Positions 1 through 9,448 of a stretch of DNA of 50,811 bases are shown one piece after another (position 1 is the stretch's first letter; each line of letters begins with the position of its first letter). The stretch is from positions 1 through 50,811 of the forward strand of contig CAZEGF010000020.1 of assembly GCA_964511965.1 (NCBI GenBank), written 5' to 3'. The DNA comes from JAUSNA01 sp964511965. Its GTDB lineage: Bacteria; Patescibacteriota; Microgenomatia; Levybacterales; GWA1-39-11. Position numbers and translations under genes: made by a program. The notes below the pieces were generated by a model, which saw only the letters and a list, made by a program, of their open reading frames with translations, had not been told where the DNA came from and did no database searches.

Positions 1-2142
1 GGAAAAAATACTTACGAGATCATAATTGTTGATAATAATTCAACAAAAAAAATACCCAGAGTTTTACTTCATGACAAACGTGTAACCATCATTAAAAGTA
101 AGATTAATGGCGGATTTGGTTATGGATGCAACCTCGGAGCAAAATCTGCAAAGGGTGAATACATTCTCTTCCTGAATCCCGACACTGTTCTGTTTGAACA
201 ATCATTAGTTACAATGCTTAAAACTTTTACGGATATAAAGAAGGTAGGAGTAGTGGGCCCATTGATGGTAGATCGCAAAGACAACAATCTTCCTACAATT
301 AATTCTTTCATAACATTTTTAAGAGCTATTTTTGCGTACTCTTTCTTAAATAGGTTATTCCCAAATAATCCACTATCAAGAAAATTTTGGATGAAAGATG
401 TTAATAGAAAGAAGATTTTAAAAGTGGATGTCATAAGTGGAGCATGCATGCTTATCAAAAAAAATCTCTTCGAAAAAGTAGGAGGTTTTGATGAAAGTTT
501 TTTTATGTATTTTGAAGAACAGGATTTGTGTTTTAGGATTGTGAAAGAGGGCTACAAAGTTATATTCAATCCTAATGCTGTTATAAGACACAGTGTTGGA
601 GCAAGTCTTTCTGATAAAAAAGTGATAAAGAGATATTTTCAAAAGAGTAGATTTCTTTATCTCAAGAAACATCAAGGAATACTTCCAGCATATTTTGGGG
701 AATTATTATTACGCTTCTTGACTCCAAAAAATCTGCTAATAAGTGTTCCATTTGTTGTCTCTCTTTTTTTAAATCTATACAAGCAAGATTCTTTGATGCT
801 TCTGATAGGGGATAGTGCGCGGGATTTTTTAGCAGCAAGAGACATGATTCTTACAGGAACAATTCCTATTGTTGGTATTCCTTCATCCGCTCCATGGCTC
901 CATCAAGGACCAATTTCCGTATGGCTGATTGGTATTTCTTTTTTGATTACTAAATTCAATCCGGTCTCACCGGCCATATTTTTTGGATCAATCGGTGCTT
1001 TAACCACTTTTCTGGTTTGGCATTTAGGTTATAAGCTTTATAACGAAAAAGTTGGTTTCATTTCATCTTTGCTATATGCTACCTCTCCTTTAATTGTCGT
1101 TAATGCACGTATGCCATATCACACATCTTTAATACCCTTTTTTACAACATTATTTTTTATTGTTTTACTCAAAACACTCGTTAATAAAAAATATTTACCA
1201 TTGCTTTTTTTCTGTTTCGGATTAATGTTGTTAGTCGAGTTATCAAATATCGTTGTTTTTGGAATTATTTTTATTTTGTTCTATTTATACAGAAAAGATT
1301 TGGTAAAAAAAGATTATTTAAAAATTATTTCGGGATTTACAATCGGAATTCTCCCATTCATTTTATATGATTTGCAATATGGTTTTACTTATCTTAAATT
1401 CCCTCTATGGATTTTAAATAGAATAAGACTTTTTTTCTTTCATGGGAGTCACACACAAGGTGTAGGTTTTTCATTAAGTACGGTGGCATCTATTTATCAG
1501 GAAATAGCAGCAGCAATAATTCCTAGTGCAGGACTGGTAAGTCTCGGATTATTTTTTATTGGAATTGTTTTTCTTTTTGTAAATCTTAAGAAAAAAACGC
1601 TTAGAAAACCTAATACTATATTGTTATTGTGGCTTCTTTTGCCTTTATTTTCATTTGCGCTTCATTCTTCTCCAGGTCAGGCATATTTCACATTACTTTT
1701 TCCGGCAATATCAATACTTATTGGTTATCTCATTTTTAATCTTTCTCTAAGAGTAAAAAAGATAGTAATTTTATTTACAATTTTCATAGTTCTCATAAAT
1801 GTTATATCACTTTTTTCAAATGAATTTTTTGTATTTACTACGAAAGGATCTCACTTAATGCCACCTATGGATTACAGCTTGGGATATTCATGGAAATTAA
1901 GCGATAACGCATCTAAAGCAATTGTAAAAGATGCAAATGGGAATGCGTTTTCTCTAGAGGCGGATGGTATTTTTAAACTATATTCAACCAGTCTTGATCC
2001 GTATATCTACTTTACATGGTTTCATGGGGGCAATTATAAACATTCAGCTAATCTGGTTTACTTAATAACAAATAATTCAAAAAATTTAATAAATAAAAAA
2101 ATTATATACAAAAGTAATTTTGAATATGTAGCACGTAAATGA
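1..2142 (+). CDS. GT2 glycosyltransferase fused to GT39-like membrane domain (5' partial)
   Basis: The reading frame is open from base 1, so the N-terminus lies outside the window; 713 residues are visible. Residues 1 to about 230 are a GT2 (rhamnosyltransferase-like) catalytic domain: EIIIVDNNS at 6-14, the NGGFGYGCNLG loop at 36-46, the DxD-equivalent LNPDT at 58-62, and GGFDESFFMYFEEQD further on. From about residue 235 the chain becomes a multi-TM GT-C/GT39 (ArnT/PMT-like) domain; GDSARDFLAARD at about 270 is its first extracytoplasmic loop with the expected acidic residues. No stop or start separates the halves. The likely role is sugar transfer at the membrane during surface glycan assembly. 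The stop overlaps the next start (ATGA). The specific sugars cannot be read from sequence. Confidence 0.85.
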   Translation, partial: GKNTYEIIIVDNNSTKKIPRVLLHDKRVTIIKSKINGGFGYGCNLGAKSAKGEYILFLNPDTVLFEQSLVTMLKTFTDIKKVGVVGPLMVDRKDNNLPTINSFITFLRAIFAYSFLNRLFPNNPLSRKFWMKDVNRKKILKVDVISGACMLIKKNLFEKVGGFDESFFMYFEEQDLCFRIVKEGYKVIFNPNAVIRHSVGASLSDKKVIKRYFQKSRFLYLKKHQGILPAYFGELLLRFLTPKNLLISVPFVVSLFLNLYKQDSLMLLIGDSARDFLAARDMILTGTIPIVGIPSSAPWLHQGPISVWLIGISFLITKFNPVSPAIFFGSIGALTTFLVWHLGYKLYNEKVGFISSLLYATSPLIVVNARMPYHTSLIPFFTTLFFIVLLKTLVNKKYLPLLFFCFGLMLLVELSNIVVFGIIFILFYLYRKDLVKKDYLKIISGFTIGILPFILYDLQYGFTYLKFPLWILNRIRLFFFHGSHTQGVGFSLSTVASIYQEIAAAIIPSAGLVSLGLFFIGIVFLFVNLKKKTLRKPNTILLLWLLLPLFSFALHSSPGQAYFTLLFPAISILIGYLIFNLSLRVKKIVILFTIFIVLINVISLFSNEFFVFTTKGSHLMPPMDYSLGYSWKLSDNASKAIVKDANGNAFSLEADGIFKLYSTSLDPYIYFTWFHGGNYKHSANLVYLITNNSKNLINKKIIYKSNFEYVARK

Positions 2143-4928
2143 AATCTAAAATCTTATTTCTTATTTTCATTACCTTAACATTTGTATTTTTTATTGTTAA
2201 AACTTCTAATTATATTTTTTTACCGGTAGATATTCTTAGGGGTTTGCCACTTTTTGGTCTGAATCCGGTTGGAATTCATAACTCAATCCTTGCCGATCCC
2301 GTTTTTCAATTTGAACCATGGAGAATTTTTATGAAAGAATCATTTTTGCAAGGTCATTTACCTTTTTGGAATGATTTTAACGGAAATGGAGTACCTTTTT
2401 TGGCAAATCCAATAACTTCTGTATTTTCCCCTCTTAATATAATCTATCTTATATTTTCAGCTAAATTGTCATTAGTTCTAATAGCAATTTTAAAAATATT
2501 AATTTTTTGTGTAGGTGTTTATTATTACCTTCGTAAAGTTAATATTTCTAAAGAAATATCTTTATTGGGAAGTTTAATTTCTATAAGCGGATATTTTATA
2601 CTTTGGTTGAATTGGCCACAAACAAATGTATATATCTTTTTTCCATTTGTATTACTATTCGTTGAAAGGTTACTCGAAAAAATAAATTTAACAAATTTTT
2701 ATATTTTATCTTTTATTTTTTTCTTGGCATTTTTGTGTGGTCATCCGGAAACATATTTTCAGATAGCATTTGTAGGTATACTTTATAGTTTTGTAAAAAG
2801 TCCCATGAAATGGAGGAGCCATGTTTTGTATATTTCATCGGTATTAACCGGTACCTTACTTGCCGGGTTCCAACTTCTACCATTTATTGAGTATTTATAT
2901 TATAGTTATGCCTTACATATCCGTAGTTTAGTTCCCCATAACGGTCTTAATCCATCGTATTTTATATTTAATTTTGTGCCTTACGTTTTTGGAGCTCCGC
3001 ATTTGAGGTTTTATAGACCTTTAGCGGGAACAAATTTCCAGGAAGTCTCAGGTGGATACGTCGGTATTATTTTTTATGTATTAATTTTCATCAAATATAA
3101 AAGAATATTACAATCATCGTTGCGAAGAACGTGGTTAATACTTTGCATAATATCTATATGTCTTGCATATTCAATACCTGTTGTAACAGATCTTATAAAA
3201 CTAACACCGCTTGGAATTAATACAAATGCAAGAATGATTGCAACTCTTGGATTTGGAGTACTTGTGATAGGAATTTCATTTCTAGACGAATACCGCAGTA
3301 ATATAAATGTAAGAAAGAATAACACAAAAATTCATTTTTTTATTCAATTTATTCTATCTCTCATACTAATAGCAATTTCAACTCGTGTTTTAGAATTCTT
3401 TTTGCATAATGTGCAACCTTCTCAAGTTAAATTTATAGAAATGTTTATTATTTTTATTTCTGTAGTTTTTATCGGGACAATTTTATGTTTTATAATTTTA
3501 AATCTACGTGCGAAGCTTTCAAATTATCTATACATAATATTACTTATAGTACTTGTTTCATCTCAAACAATTTTATTGCTTGTTACTTACAATACATTTT
3601 CAAAAATAAAACTTTATTATCCAATCAATAATGCGATTAAGATTCTTAAAAATAGAGACTTGCCAATATTAAATATCGGCAATGTCAATTTGTCACCTGA
3701 TATCAACATGGCATATGGAATAAAAAGTATTGAAAACTATGATGCTATGGATATCTATTGGTATAAAAAATATTTTGATAAAAATTTTCCTGACAAAAAT
3801 AGATGGGGTAATGTTGATAGTGCTACATTTGAAAGTCTTAAAAAATTCGGAGTTGGTAGTGTGATATCCGACTATGATATCAATAACGAAAAAATTTCAA
3901 TTCAAAATAAAAGTGACTCGGTAATCTCACTGAATCAAAAGGCCGTTGTTGATGTTATTGGAAATGGCAAATATGTTCGCCAAATTCGTTTCCTTCCTGC
4001 TACCTATAACAGGATTAATAATTGTCACTTAACAATAAATTTAGTAAAAGACAATATAACTCTTAAGAAAGTTAGTATTTCCTGTACTAATTTGTACAAC
4101 GGAATGTTTCAAACAGTAAACATTCAACCCCAATATCTTGATGTCGGGGAAAAATATCAAATAACATTTGATAAATCGGGTGATCAGATTGCTCTTTTCG
4201 GACGAGATAAAACTCCTTATCTCGATTTACTATTTGATTCCGGAAATGTAACTTACAAAAAACTTTATGATAGGAATAATGTTTTGATATACGAAGTCCC
4301 AAATTCCGCAACAATAGAGACACACGCAAAAATTAAATATGTAAAAAGTTCTAGCGGATATTTATCTTTCTCGGTGGAAGCCGAGAGGAATGAGCGGGTG
4401 TTAGTAAAAAAGACGTTTTTCCCCGGGTGGAATCTGACAATCAACAAATTAAAAACTAATATATCAGACAAGAAACCTTTTATGGCATTTAATGTACCTT
4501 CCGGAAGATCAGAGGTTGTACTAAAGTATACTCCATCAATCTTTTACTTAGGTTTACTTGTATCAATTGGGACACTCATCGCTCTTTTAATGGTAGCAAT
4601 AGTCTATCTATTTAGAAACATCCATAAATGGAGGAGAGCGGTTGAATTTTTTAGTTTACTTTCAACAAATGCTCAAAAAAAATCTACTACATTTCATATT
4701 GTTATATTCACATTCTCCTTTATTATATCTGTCACTGTATTTTTGCTATTATGTGCAATATTAAAAATAAAATTTAGTGTACCGGAAACAACTGCAATCA
4801 ATTGGTTAACAGTTAATAAATATCCCAAGCAACAGGATCTGATCTATTTTGCGATTGGATTCCCATTTGTAACATTCATGAGTATTCTTATCTGGATTGT
4901 GTTTATATGCAAACAAAAACAAAAGTAA
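2139..4928 (+). CDS. YfhO-family multi-TM membrane protein
   Basis: A 929-residue protein with many hydrophobic segments. After the first TM it has the family signature DPVFQFEPW (about residues 53-61) followed by GHLPFWN and NPITSVFSPLN, typical of bacterial YfhO-like proteins. These are implicated in glycosylation of cell-surface polymers and belong structurally with GT-C enzymes. A long soluble region (about residues 500-790) follows the main TM block, with further TM helices at the C-terminus. The start overlaps the upstream stop as ATGA, so translation is probably coupled, and the end overlaps the next gene by 22 nt. Family assignment is good; the reaction is inferred. Confidence 0.8.
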   Translation: MKSKILFLIFITLTFVFFIVKTSNYIFLPVDILRGLPLFGLNPVGIHNSILADPVFQFEPWRIFMKESFLQGHLPFWNDFNGNGVPFLANPITSVFSPLNIIYLIFSAKLSLVLIAILKILIFCVGVYYYLRKVNISKEISLLGSLISISGYFILWLNWPQTNVYIFFPFVLLFVERLLEKINLTNFYILSFIFFLAFLCGHPETYFQIAFVGILYSFVKSPMKWRSHVLYISSVLTGTLLAGFQLLPFIEYLYYSYALHIRSLVPHNGLNPSYFIFNFVPYVFGAPHLRFYRPLAGTNFQEVSGGYVGIIFYVLIFIKYKRILQSSLRRTWLILCIISICLAYSIPVVTDLIKLTPLGINTNARMIATLGFGVLVIGISFLDEYRSNINVRKNNTKIHFFIQFILSLILIAISTRVLEFFLHNVQPSQVKFIEMFIIFISVVFIGTILCFIILNLRAKLSNYLYIILLIVLVSSQTILLLVTYNTFSKIKLYYPINNAIKILKNRDLPILNIGNVNLSPDINMAYGIKSIENYDAMDIYWYKKYFDKNFPDKNRWGNVDSATFESLKKFGVGSVISDYDINNEKISIQNKSDSVISLNQKAVVDVIGNGKYVRQIRFLPATYNRINNCHLTINLVKDNITLKKVSISCTNLYNGMFQTVNIQPQYLDVGEKYQITFDKSGDQIALFGRDKTPYLDLLFDSGNVTYKKLYDRNNVLIYEVPNSATIETHAKIKYVKSSSGYLSFSVEAERNERVLVKKTFFPGWNLTINKLKTNISDKKPFMAFNVPSGRSEVVLKYTPSIFYLGLLVSIGTLIALLMVAIVYLFRNIHKWRRAVEFFSLLSTNAQKKSTTFHIVIFTFSFIISVTVFLLLCAILKIKFSVPETTAINWLTVNKYPKQQDLIYFAIGFPFVTFMSILIWIVFICKQKQK

Positions 4929-6457
4929 TATTTTTTATCATAGTATTCTCTCTATTGTTGGGAACTACGACTTCGGGTAGTTTTTTTTATGGAGATATTA
5001 ATATGATCGATGAAGGTCAATTTGCAGCGTGGGCAAATCATATGTTACATGGGAAATTATTATTTAGAGATATTTATATAACATACGGTCCCTTAAGCGT
5101 TTATCCTCTTTTTTGGTTGTTTCAAATATTTGGTGCATCAGCTTTTCTCGTAAGACTGTATTTAACAATAGGAGGAACGTTAGGAATTATTGCTTCTTAT
5201 TTATTAATGGACGAAATTAAAATTAAAAAATGGATTGTTTATTTTTTATTGATAGTTTTCTTGTTGATACCGGTACTTAATTTGAGGGAAGCTGTGGGTT
5301 TATTGGCGCTTTTTTTACTTTTAAAATCTATAAAAGAAAAATCCGGTACCTTAAGTTTATTTGCCGGAATTGCTTCATTATTTTCATTTATCGTAAGCCC
5401 CGATTTTGGAATTTTTATTTTAATAGTAGCATGTCTGCACTTTCTCGTTTCCGTGACTATTTCGCCCAAGTTAAAAAAAGATTTAAAAATGTTCGTTTTA
5501 TTTATAACCGGCTATTTTGCTGTTTTAGTGTGTTTTCTTTTATGGGCGTTACGGAGTCATTGGTTGAAGGAATACATCACAGAAACCATCGATATAATAG
5601 TATCAATTTCAGGAATTAACGTTCCAAATGGTTTAAATTTTCCATCTCCAATGGGTCTTCTTACAAATGGTAACTGGAGTGGGTTGGTAAAATTTTTAGT
5701 TGGCCATGAAATGCTTCTTTATTGGAGTTTATGTATTTATATCGCTGCGATTTTTTATTTAGTAGTTAAATTTATTCAAAATAAAACTGACAAAAATATT
5801 TATTCATTTTTGTTAATAACTTTTTTTGGGATTTTAGTCTATACAATATTATTAACACGTCATGGATCAGGACACTATTTCTATACACTTCCGGTAAATC
5901 TGATTGTTAGCGGGTATTTATTTGATAAATTAATTGGAATAAAAAAGAAAACCAAAGTTGTTTATATATTTATATTCTTAATAATAATTTATTTGGTAAG
6001 AATACTATATATGAATAACCCTATGATTAGAAAAAATTTAGATTATCGAACCTATTTATTACCTCATCAGACAAATATTAATAGGGTAGGTTTTCTTTCT
6101 ATTTCAACTAAGCAAGAAAAAAAGATTGCTTTTTTTCAAAAATACATATCAAAAAATACATCTCCCAAGGACTATATTTTTCTTTTCAATGATGAACCAG
6201 CAATTTACATGTTAGTTGACCGAGTAAATCCGACAAAATTTGATTTGCCATTTATAGGCAATCTGCTCGAAAAAAGATTGGATATTCTCCATAGTCTTTC
6301 AATCGCAAAACCAAAATTTATTTTTATTGATAATGATACCTGGCCAGTAGATGGAATTTCAAATAAAGTCCGATTACCGGAAGTCTATGAATACATTAAA
6401 AAATATTATAAATTCGTAGAGAAGAGTGAAAACGTTGAAGTATACAGCCTACAATAA
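4907..6457 (+). CDS. GT39-like integral membrane glycosyltransferase
   Basis: A 516-residue multi-TM protein. After TM1 the first outer loop reads NMIDEGQFAAWANHMLHGK, matching the acidic loop of GT-C/PMT-family enzymes, followed by ITYGPLSVYPLFW. About ten hydrophobic helices follow, then a soluble C-terminal tail containing a PKDYIFLFNDEPAIYML segment like those in other GT39-type proteins. It would transfer a sugar from a polyprenyl-phosphate donor on the outer face of the membrane. It is the third gene of a tightly overlapping plus-strand operon and its end overlaps the convergent GT2 gene by 9 nt. Donor and acceptor are unknown. Confidence 0.75.
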   Translation: MQTKTKVIFFIIVFSLLLGTTTSGSFFYGDINMIDEGQFAAWANHMLHGKLLFRDIYITYGPLSVYPLFWLFQIFGASAFLVRLYLTIGGTLGIIASYLLMDEIKIKKWIVYFLLIVFLLIPVLNLREAVGLLALFLLLKSIKEKSGTLSLFAGIASLFSFIVSPDFGIFILIVACLHFLVSVTISPKLKKDLKMFVLFITGYFAVLVCFLLWALRSHWLKEYITETIDIIVSISGINVPNGLNFPSPMGLLTNGNWSGLVKFLVGHEMLLYWSLCIYIAAIFYLVVKFIQNKTDKNIYSFLLITFFGILVYTILLTRHGSGHYFYTLPVNLIVSGYLFDKLIGIKKKTKVVYIFIFLIIIYLVRILYMNNPMIRKNLDYRTYLLPHQTNINRVGFLSISTKQEKKIAFFQKYISKNTSPKDYIFLFNDEPAIYMLVDRVNPTKFDLPFIGNLLEKRLDILHSLSIAKPKFIFIDNDTWPVDGISNKVRLPEVYEYIKKYYKFVEKSENVEVYSLQ

Positions 6458-7186
6458 TCTTTTGGGAACTGGAAGTGAAAAGAGTCTATTTTTTAAAAGA
6501 GCCAATAAAAACCAAGGGGTATATGCAACAATCGACCGTTTTAAATTAAAATTTGTTTTTCCATGCTGTCTATCTTTCCAAACGGTTGGAATTTCAAAAA
6601 TTTTTGCATTCAAAAGATGAGCTTTCACTACAATTTCAAGAGTTACACTAAAACTTATTAAACTTTTGAGTTCCATTTTTGAAAGTAATTTTTTTGAGTA
6701 AAGTTTGTAACTATTGGTTGGGTCACTTGTTGGAATTCCCGTAAGAAGCCAAAGTAAAAATCCTGCTACCTTAGGAAAACCGACTTTAAACGGTGCATCG
6801 AGTTCTTGTCTTCCACCTTTTGCATATCGTGATGGACAAACAACACCATTTCTCTTACCAAGTTTTTTCACCATAAAATCAACTTGTGTTAAATCGTCGC
6901 AAAGATCAGCCATTGCAACAAGAACTAGTGGAGATCTAGCAACTTTGATTCCGGTTCTAATAGCCCCTGAGGGACCTCTTCCAATTGTGTTAAGAGTTGG
7001 AAATAAATTTTTTTGAGTTTTGGAAAGCTTTCTAAGTATAGGAACAGTTGTATCTTTTTTTGAGTCGAATACTACTATAATTTCGTGTTTCGTTTTTATA
7101 TGTTTCTTTACGTTTTGAATAGTTAATTTTATATTTTCTGGCTCATTATAGACAGGAATTACTATTGATAGTGATGGTTGCTTCAT
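6449..7186 (-). CDS. GT2 family glycosyltransferase, DPM1-like
   Basis: A 245-residue GT-A fold protein beginning LSIVIPVYNEPENI, with EIIVVFDSKKD and the metal-binding DxD region ADLCDD. A conserved PTNSYKLYSKK segment follows, where DPM-type enzymes have TDxxSGF/Y-like motifs. It probably loads a sugar on polyprenyl phosphate at the cytoplasmic face. It ends in a basic tail (LPVPKRLL) and has no strong TM. It is last in a three-gene minus-strand operon, with its start overlapping the upstream methyltransferase stop by 4 nt. The convergent overlap with a GT39-like gene fits a donor/transferase pairing, but that is inference. Confidence 0.8.
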   Translation of the reverse strand: MKQPSLSIVIPVYNEPENIKLTIQNVKKHIKTKHEIIVVFDSKKDTTVPILRKLSKTQKNLFPTLNTIGRGPSGAIRTGIKVARSPLVLVAMADLCDDLTQVDFMVKKLGKRNGVVCPSRYAKGGRQELDAPFKVGFPKVAGFLLWLLTGIPTSDPTNSYKLYSKKLLSKMELKSLISFSVTLEIVVKAHLLNAKIFEIPTVWKDRQHGKTNFNLKRSIVAYTPWFLLALLKNRLFSLPVPKRLL

Positions 7187-8451
7187 CTAACTATACGAGG
7201 TGTTGGAAGAGGGACAATAAAGCTTCCTTTAAATCCCTTTTCTTTAAGTTTTGGAATAAGTTCCCGGCTGATATGCCAAGACAGTAAAAGAGCATATTCA
7301 GGTTGATCCTCAATGAGTTTTTGCTCGTCATACACAGGTATAAGAGTTCCGGGCATGTATTTGCCAACCTTTTGGGATCCTTTTGTTTCCAAAACGCAGG
7401 GCATAATATCAGAGTCCAATCCTACATAGCTAATCAGTGTTGATCCGCGTGCCGGAGCACCAATACCATAAATCGTTCCACCTTTTTCCTTAATTTTGTT
7501 AAGAATGTTGTAAAGCTTGAGCTTTGACATAACGACTTTATCTTTAAAATCTTCGAATTGTTTAATGCTTGTGACTATTTTCTTTTCATCATTAAGCATT
7601 TCACGTACATTCTTGTCGATTTTGTATTTGCCTTTTCTTGCGGCATATACTCGTATAGATCCACCATGAGGTGGAATTTCCCGAGCATAGAAGACTTCAA
7701 GACCATGCATTGCTAAAAGATATTTCAAACTATGTAATGAGTAATATCTTAAATGTTCGTGGTAAATCGTGTCATATTGGACTGTTTTTATAAGAGATGA
7801 AAGATAATGAGATTCGGAAATGAAAACCCCGTCATTTGCAAGTATTTTCTTTATATTTCGGATGACCTCATTCACATCTTCAATATGTGCAAAAACATTT
7901 GTTGCAGTTATAATTTTTGCTTTCCCATATTTCTTTATGACTTTATCCGCTACTTTTTCCGTAAAGTAATCAATAATTGTTGGTATCCCGTTTTTAATTG
8001 CAATTTTTCCAATTTCTTCCGGTGTGATTCCAAGAACTTTAGTTTTATCTTTGAAATTATTGAGCAAATTACCATCATTGGATCCTATATCAATAACAAG
8101 GTCCTTTTCTTTTAAAGGTATTAATTCATTGGTTTCCTCCGCTAATTGTTTGAAATTATCTCTTAAAACTTTAGTGGTACTGCTCGTGTAAGGATATTCG
8201 GGTGGAAAAAGAATGTTAGGGTCTACAATGAGACCGAGTTGTACCAGATGGCATTTTTTGCAATAAAGCATTTGAGCGGGATAACTTGGTTGTTCTTGAG
8301 GAATAGTTCCTACCTTGATAAGGTTATTAACCGGAGGTAGGTAACCAAGAAAAATTATTGAATGGAGTTTTTCAAATCCGCAACTTTGACATCTGTCAAC
8401 AACTACACTTTTTCCACTATTTATTGCTAATTTTGGTTTTAGCCTATTCAT
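7183..8451 (-). CDS. SAM-dependent C-methyltransferase-like protein
   Basis: A 422-residue protein with the three-part layout of sugar C-methyltransferases (TylC3/NovU-type). There is an N-terminal zinc-binding region (DRCQSCG and, later, LYCKKCHLVQLG), then a class I SAM-binding domain with VIDIGSNDGNLL as motif I, and a C-terminal domain containing HEHLRYYS and YGIGAPARGSTLI. Such enzymes methylate an NDP-ketosugar on carbon in deoxysugar pathways. The gene sits between an NAD-dependent epimerase and a GT2, overlapping both neighbours, which supports a role in making and transferring a branched or modified sugar. The exact substrate is not identifiable. Confidence 0.8.
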   Translation of the reverse strand: MNRLKPKLAINSGKSVVVDRCQSCGFEKLHSIIFLGYLPPVNNLIKVGTIPQEQPSYPAQMLYCKKCHLVQLGLIVDPNILFPPEYPYTSSTTKVLRDNFKQLAEETNELIPLKEKDLVIDIGSNDGNLLNNFKDKTKVLGITPEEIGKIAIKNGIPTIIDYFTEKVADKVIKKYGKAKIITATNVFAHIEDVNEVIRNIKKILANDGVFISESHYLSSLIKTVQYDTIYHEHLRYYSLHSLKYLLAMHGLEVFYAREIPPHGGSIRVYAARKGKYKIDKNVREMLNDEKKIVTSIKQFEDFKDKVVMSKLKLYNILNKIKEKGGTIYGIGAPARGSTLISYVGLDSDIMPCVLETKGSQKVGKYMPGTLIPVYDEQKLIEDQPEYALLLSWHISRELIPKLKEKGFKGSFIVPLPTPRIVR

Positions 8452-9400
8452 CGTTTAGGTCCTTATTGTAACATAAATAAGTATTTTGCAAACCATTAAT
8501 TAATGACGTTTTTCGCTTATATCCAAGCTTTGAAATTTTAGTAATATCAGGACAACGACGCATTGTACTCCCTTCAGGTAATGGTGACTTTTCTATTGTT
8601 ATCTTAATGCCTGTAACTTTTGAAAGTAAGTCTATTAATTCTAAAATGCTTATTTCTTCGTTGTTTCCTATATTATATGTTTGATTACTTTCCCCCTTCT
8701 TAATTAAAATCATTACTCCATCTACAAAGTCATCAATATAAATAAAAGCTCTCGTATTTTTACCATTACCCTGAATTGTTAGTTTTGCTTTTCCATTTTT
8801 TTGAGACCTAATAATTTTTTCTATTAATTCGGGTATTACATGTTCGTGTCCCATGTATGGACCATACACATTATGTGGTCTAAAGATTACAACACGTTTA
8901 AATATCTTTTTACCGATATAAAGACTCAGCAGTTCACTAATAATTTTTCCAGCCCCATACGAATAGCGCGGGTTATAAGCGTCAGGAATAGAAAAAGGTA
9001 CATTTTCAGGAGTTGGGATAATAGGTGGTGTTTGGTATACTTCTGAACTTGAAGCTAAAAACAATTCATCGACTCCATTTTCTTTACCCGCATCCAATAC
9101 ATTTAGCATTCCTTTAACACCAACTTCAAGGACCAATTCAGGGAATTCATAAAAATACTTTGTTCCATTTATATATGCGAGGTGTATGATTGAATTGCAA
9201 TTTTTGGAAGCTTTGATAACATCATTTAAGCTTCTTATATCACCTTTGTATAACTCAACATTTTTAAGTGATGATAAATTTATGCCTGACCCCCGAAATC
9301 CATTGTCAAATACGCGTACTAAATTACCTTCCTCAGAAAGTCTTTTGACAATTGCAGAACCGATAAAACCGGACCCTCCGGTTACAAGATATCTTTTCAT
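8444..9400 (-). CDS. NAD-dependent epimerase/dehydratase (extended SDR)
   Basis: A 318-residue extended short-chain dehydrogenase. The Rossmann motif TGGSGFIGSA is at residues 7-16, the catalytic serine region is LASSSEVYQ, and the YxxxK pair is in YSYGAGK. FRPHNVYGP and DDFVDG are typical nucleotide-sugar epimerase segments. It would act on an NDP-sugar in the cytoplasm. It is the first gene of the minus-strand operon with the methyltransferase and GT2. Its promoter core is shared with the divergent RmlD-like gene: a TATAAT at 9412-9417 (minus) ends 11 nt before the start. The sugar specificity (4-epimerase, decarboxylase or dehydratase) cannot be decided by eye. Confidence 0.85.
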   Translation of the reverse strand: MKRYLVTGGSGFIGSAIVKRLSEEGNLVRVFDNGFRGSGINLSSLKNVELYKGDIRSLNDVIKASKNCNSIIHLAYINGTKYFYEFPELVLEVGVKGMLNVLDAGKENGVDELFLASSSEVYQTPPIIPTPENVPFSIPDAYNPRYSYGAGKIISELLSLYIGKKIFKRVVIFRPHNVYGPYMGHEHVIPELIEKIIRSQKNGKAKLTIQGNGKNTRAFIYIDDFVDGVMILIKKGESNQTYNIGNNEEISILELIDLLSKVTGIKITIEKSPLPEGSTMRRCPDITKISKLGYKRKTSLINGLQNTYLCYNKDLNDE

Positions 9401-9409
9401 TTAGTTAAC

Positions 9410-9425
9410 CAATTATATATAATTG
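9410..9425. promoter_or_regulatory. Palindromic bidirectional promoter core
   Basis: CAATTATATATAATTG is a perfect 16-bp palindrome. It contains a TATAAT on each strand (9418-9423 plus, 9412-9417 minus) and lies between divergent starts at 9400 and 9449, so one core could serve both operons. No good -35 box is visible for either direction. Confidence 0.55.
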
Positions 9426-9448
9426 AGACGATTAAGTAAATTTATACT

